NCBI GenBank assembly: GCA_002685895.1
Contig: NYYK01000032.1
Coordinates: forward strand, 1-8,778
Direction: 5' to 3'
Source of the DNA: Methanobacteriota archaeon
Lineage (GTDB): Archaea > Thermoplasmatota > Poseidoniia > Poseidoniales > Thalassarchaeaceae
DNA: 8,778 nt
The translations under genes were made by a program, and so were the position numbers. This document shows positions 5,797 to 8,778 of the stretch, piece by piece. The notes beneath the pieces were generated by a model, which saw only the letters and a list, made by a program, of their open reading frames with translations, was not told the DNA's origin and made no database searches. Every line of letters begins with the position of its first letter. Within the stretch, counting starts at the first letter, position 1.

Positions 5797-8778
5797 TCAT
5801 TCCTCTTCATGTTCATCCGAAGCGGCATCTGAAGCCGACTCTTCTTTCCCATCGGAGAGTGATTCATCTTCTGATAGATTGATTTCATCACCACTTTTCT
5901 TCATCCCCATAGTCACACCGACTGCAACGAGAGCACCAATGATTACTACTAACACGATGAGAAGATTACTGATTCCAGCAGTTTCACCCATCGCACCTAG
6001 GAAACCTCCGCTACCACTTGTCACCTCTATTGTAATATCAGAAGTTGAAGAATATCCTTCATCTGCAACTATCAAACGGATGTACTTGATACCAGGGGTT
6101 TCGAAACTGTGGCGCAGTGGACTAGTTCTTGAAGTGATCATATCAGGATCATTAGCGGCATCACCATCACCATTCGAATCAGTAGTGATATCCAAATCCC
6201 AGGTGAATATTAGGAGAGAAAGGTCAGACTCTGTATCACTTGTCTCATTGGTCCAAATTACTATTTCCTCACCCACAGCAACGCTTGTTTTTTCTGCAAC
6301 GGCAGCCGCTTTGGGCCGAAGATTTACTACTGTAACATCGACTATAGATTCTGCAACATCACCATCATCATCTGTGACATGGAAGCGTATTGTGTAAACT
6401 CCCGCTGATGGCCATGTGTGGCTAATTGTGGCGCCGACATAGTCGCAGTCATCGAAATTAACCAAGTTATCATCTGCATCATTTGTCAAATCAATATCCC
6501 AGCAAACTTGCAAACTGTCAACATCTGACGGGGTATCAGAATAGATTCCCGTCAATTCAAACGGTCTATCCTCACCCACGGGAAGTTGTGCAGTGAACTG
6601 TTCACTTGTTGGGGGAACATTGTGAACTGTGACATAACCAGTAATTACTCCACTGCCTGCCCCATCATCATCAACTGCTTCTAACTCAACATGATGGCTA
6701 CCTGATTCTGTCCAAGTGACTTGTACCTCAGAATCTGCACCTGTTGTCGATTCTTGCCAAGTTGCTTGGGTATTGACACTTGGCTTCCAATTCCATGTTA
6801 GCGAGTTTTGATCGTTCATCGTATCAACCGCTTCACCTTTGAGAGTCACCTCTTGGTCCTCATCAACATGCCATGTTGCAGGAGCGGGTTCATCATTATC
6901 ATCAATACCGCCATCCATTGTCATCACAATATCGCGCGGAGCGATATTAGTTACTTGCAAAGGATATTGCGAAGTTGTTGCTTCTCCATCATCATCAGTA
7001 GCAACTAGTTCCATCAAGAAAATTCCTTCTTCCATAGGAGTCACAGTACAATGCATCGTAATTGGCCCCTCATCACACTCATACTGAACTCCATCAGACC
7101 TTGTTGGTGGATACCAATAGGCATCTACCGGAGCATCAGAATCCAATGTATCTGCATCTCCACTATCAAATGCATCGAAAGTAATGCTACTTTCAGCAAG
7201 CAATGTTTCTGAGGGTGAAGTGATATTTACCCAAGGTGCCCTGTTCAATATTTGAATAACCATGGAAGTTGCATCTTGGTCATTCTCCTCATCTGTAATT
7301 ATCAAATCAATAGAAAAATTACCATCATCAGACCATGAAATGGGCATCTGACAATCTGATTCCTCAAATGTCTCAAATTGATTCTCATCAACTTCCACCT
7401 CAAAAGTACAATGCAAACTGCCACCATCACCATCACTGCTACCAGTAGCATCCAACATGATTTCAGTAAGCGTGGGAGTTGGTGCCACAGTAGCTAAACT
7501 GACAACAGGAATGACTCCAATAAAAATAGGGAACAGTGCCAAATCATTACTTTGGTTAACATCTTCCGGCATCAAATCATCTGGGTCAACCTCAAATGAG
7601 AAATTTGTAGGCCCTAATTGCTGAGATTGTGGAATTGTCCAGGAAAATTGTAAGGTTTGTTCGCCCACTGGTGGCAATGCATCAATATTCAATCTTTGAG
7701 TAGAGGAATCCAACGCAATCATCTCCAATTCGGTGGCAGGGCCGCCGCTCATTCCTTTGTTATCAATTGGCACAGTAAAGTGAAGAACATCTCCAGTAAT
7801 GGCATTGAATCCATAAATCGGGTTCAGAGTCATAGTATCATTTCCTCTAACTCTGACAACAGAAATTCCACCTGGGCGGGGCCGGTAATCCAATTCAACC
7901 AATTCTGCATCAAGAGTCAGAGTATCCACACCAACATTTTGCCCAACTGGGTCCCAAGCAACAATGCCGTGGCTGGCGTAGTCATGGTTGGAAGGAGTTG
8001 TATCAAGAGGGGAACTCGTGTTGAGTGAGTAATATGCTGTGCCGTTACTTGCAGTAGTTAGAGTGACCCAAGTATCGTTGTACTCGTAACGAAGAATGAA
8101 TGTAAGATCGGAAACGGGGTTTGCGCTAGCATCACTGATATTGACCCATACATCTAGAGGAGTGTTCAGCGCCCAAGTCGAATACTCAAGATCAACCTCG
8201 AAGATAATATCAGGAGTCACTGGTTGGAACTCCTTTAGATAGAAATCAATATACATGCCCAAGGAATTTTCAAAATGACGCCATGCATCATTCTTCGCAG
8301 TAGGACACCACCATCGGAAAGACTCGACCGAGCCATTCTCATCAAAAGCCGTCACATTGTATGAATTGTCGCACCCAGAATAGGATACTGAGGGGTCACC
8401 TACACTCACAACTGCATGGCTAGTCTCGTAAGCGAGTGTCTCATCTTCTGGAATTGTAAAGTAAAGGGAACTACCTGTCCATGTATTGACATCTAGATAA
8501 TCATTAATCCACTCTTCACCCACACGTAGGGGAAAATCATAGTCTTCTCTTGGCTCATAGAATGAGTCGGTGACTGTTATCTCTGCAACGGGTATTGACA
8601 AGGGCCCTCCACCCAACAAAAAATTCACATCCATGTATACTTGATTTCTGATAGTTGCAAAATCACCAGCACGAATGATTTCAGAAGATTCATATTCAAC
8701 GCTGATATCACCTAATTTATCATCGAGAGTGACATTTTCACCAATAAACATGCCTGTTGATTTAATATCATAAGCGAC
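5797..8778 (-). CDS. Giant PKD-repeat surface protein with one membrane span and acidic tail (N-terminal end missing)
   Basis: The frame is open to the right edge: nine more codons precede ATG 8751 with no stop, and that ATG is not followed by a signal peptide. The true start therefore lies outside. Numbering from ATG 8751, residues 1-290 are beta-rich with a Cys pair (127, 149). About 300-410 resemble a CARDB domain (motif FTVPIDNKG; SFEVDPDDLMPE). Five PKD domains follow at about 415-503, 505-602, 604-711, 712-810 and 811-911, most with the typical (V/A)xDDDG turn. A membrane span (929-950) is followed by KK and a 32-residue tail with 14 acidic residues. The orientation implied is ectodomain outside, tail inside. 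Many NxS/T sequons occur, for example at N204, N225, N236, N244, N304 and N509. No catalytic motif is seen. A binding or structural envelope role is inferred. Confidence 0.92.
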   Translation of the reverse strand, partial: VAYDIKSTGMFIGENVTLDDKLGDISVEYESSEIIRAGDFATIRNQVYMDVNFLLGGGPLSIPVAEITVTDSFYEPREDYDFPLRVGEEWINDYLDVNTWTGSSLYFTIPEDETLAYETSHAVVSVGDPSVSYSGCDNSYNVTAFDENGSVESFRWWCPTAKNDAWRHFENSLGMYIDFYLKEFQPVTPDIIFEVDLEYSTWALNTPLDVWVNISDASANPVSDLTFILRYEYNDTWVTLTTASNGTAYYSLNTSSPLDTTPSNHDYASHGIVAWDPVGQNVGVDTLTLDAELVELDYRPRPGGISVVRVRGNDTMTLNPIYGFNAITGDVLHFTVPIDNKGMSGGPATELEMIALDSSTQRLNIDALPPVGEQTLQFSWTIPQSQQLGPTNFSFEVDPDDLMPEDVNQSNDLALFPIFIGVIPVVSLATVAPTPTLTEIMLDATGSSDGDGGSLHCTFEVEVDENQFETFEESDCQMPISWSDDGNFSIDLIITDEENDQDATSMVIQILNRAPWVNITSPSETLLAESSITFDAFDSGDADTLDSDAPVDAYWYPPTRSDGVQYECDEGPITMHCTVTPMEEGIFLMELVATDDDGEATTSQYPLQVTNIAPRDIVMTMDGGIDDNDEPAPATWHVDEDQEVTLKGEAVDTMNDQNSLTWNWKPSVNTQATWQESTTGADSEVQVTWTESGSHHVELEAVDDDGAGSGVITGYVTVHNVPPTSEQFTAQLPVGEDRPFELTGIYSDTPSDVDSLQVCWDIDLTNDADDNLVNFDDCDYVGATISHTWPSAGVYTIRFHVTDDDGDVAESIVDVTVVNLRPKAAAVAEKTSVAVGEEIVIWTNETSDTESDLSLLIFTWDLDITTDSNGDGDAANDPDMITSRTSPLRHSFETPGIKYIRLIVADEGYSSTSDITIEVTSGSGGFLGAMGETAGISNLLIVLVVIIGALVAVGVTMGMKKSGDEINLSEDESLSDGKEESASDAASDEHEEE

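Noticed and set aside
5879..6397. 172-codon plus-strand open frame
   Set aside because: It is antisense to the last PKD domains and membrane span of the right surface protein, with Ser/Thr/Ile-rich composition that mirrors that gene and no recognisable domain.
7657..8028. 123-codon plus-strand open frame
   Set aside because: It is antisense to the CARDB-like part of the surface protein. Its composition is a complement of that gene and no binding site precedes it.
8749..8751. ATG as the true start of the right surface protein
   Set aside because: The frame stays open upstream to the window edge, and the residues after this ATG form a beta-rich domain rather than a signal peptide.

Overview
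The window looks like a piece of an archaeal chromosome, most likely a marine planktonic euryarchaeon of the Poseidoniales (Marine Group II) type or a close relative. Four observations point this way: two very large secreted, single-span surface proteins built from PKD and calcium-binding aspartate repeats; a small protein resembling archaeal SepF; ribosome binding sites of the GAGGTGA/GGAGTGA kind; and an apparently leaderless start at 3019. The placement is an inference, and a bacterium is not strictly excluded. I see no mobile element, tRNA, rRNA or CRISPR array. Coding density is high, and no stretch over 300 bases lacks a gene.

Left part (1-3019, minus strand): one open frame of 1006 codons runs off the left edge without a stop. 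It encodes a signal peptide, a PPC-like beta domain, an Ig/PKD-like domain, a long beta-rich middle, five 27-residue thrombospondin-3-like repeats, a cysteine ladder, one membrane span and a Pro/Ser/Trp-rich repeated tail.

Centre (3116-5223, plus strand): two short overlapping or nearly overlapping pairs flank a single gene. The first pair is a 68-residue two-span membrane protein and endonuclease III (nth), which lacks the usual fourth cluster cysteine. Next is a PrxQ/Bcp peroxiredoxin. The second pair is a left-handed beta-helix acyltransferase, similar to nucleotide-sugar N-acetyltransferases, and a 65-residue unknown protein whose start codon overlaps the acyltransferase stop.

Right part (5227-8778, minus strand): a SepF-like protein lies downstream of a second giant surface protein that runs off the right edge at its N-terminus. 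That protein has a beta-rich N-terminal part, a CARDB-like domain, five PKD domains, one membrane span and a strongly acidic tail.

Taken together the window mixes housekeeping protection (base-excision repair, peroxide removal) with cell-envelope functions (two surface proteins, a probable sugar acetyltransferase and a probable FtsZ membrane anchor). No feature amounts to a clearly new defence or mobile system. The best leads are the odd Nth cluster, the repeat architecture of the left surface protein with periodic N-glycosylation sequons, and the linkage of the SepF-like gene to a PKD surface protein.
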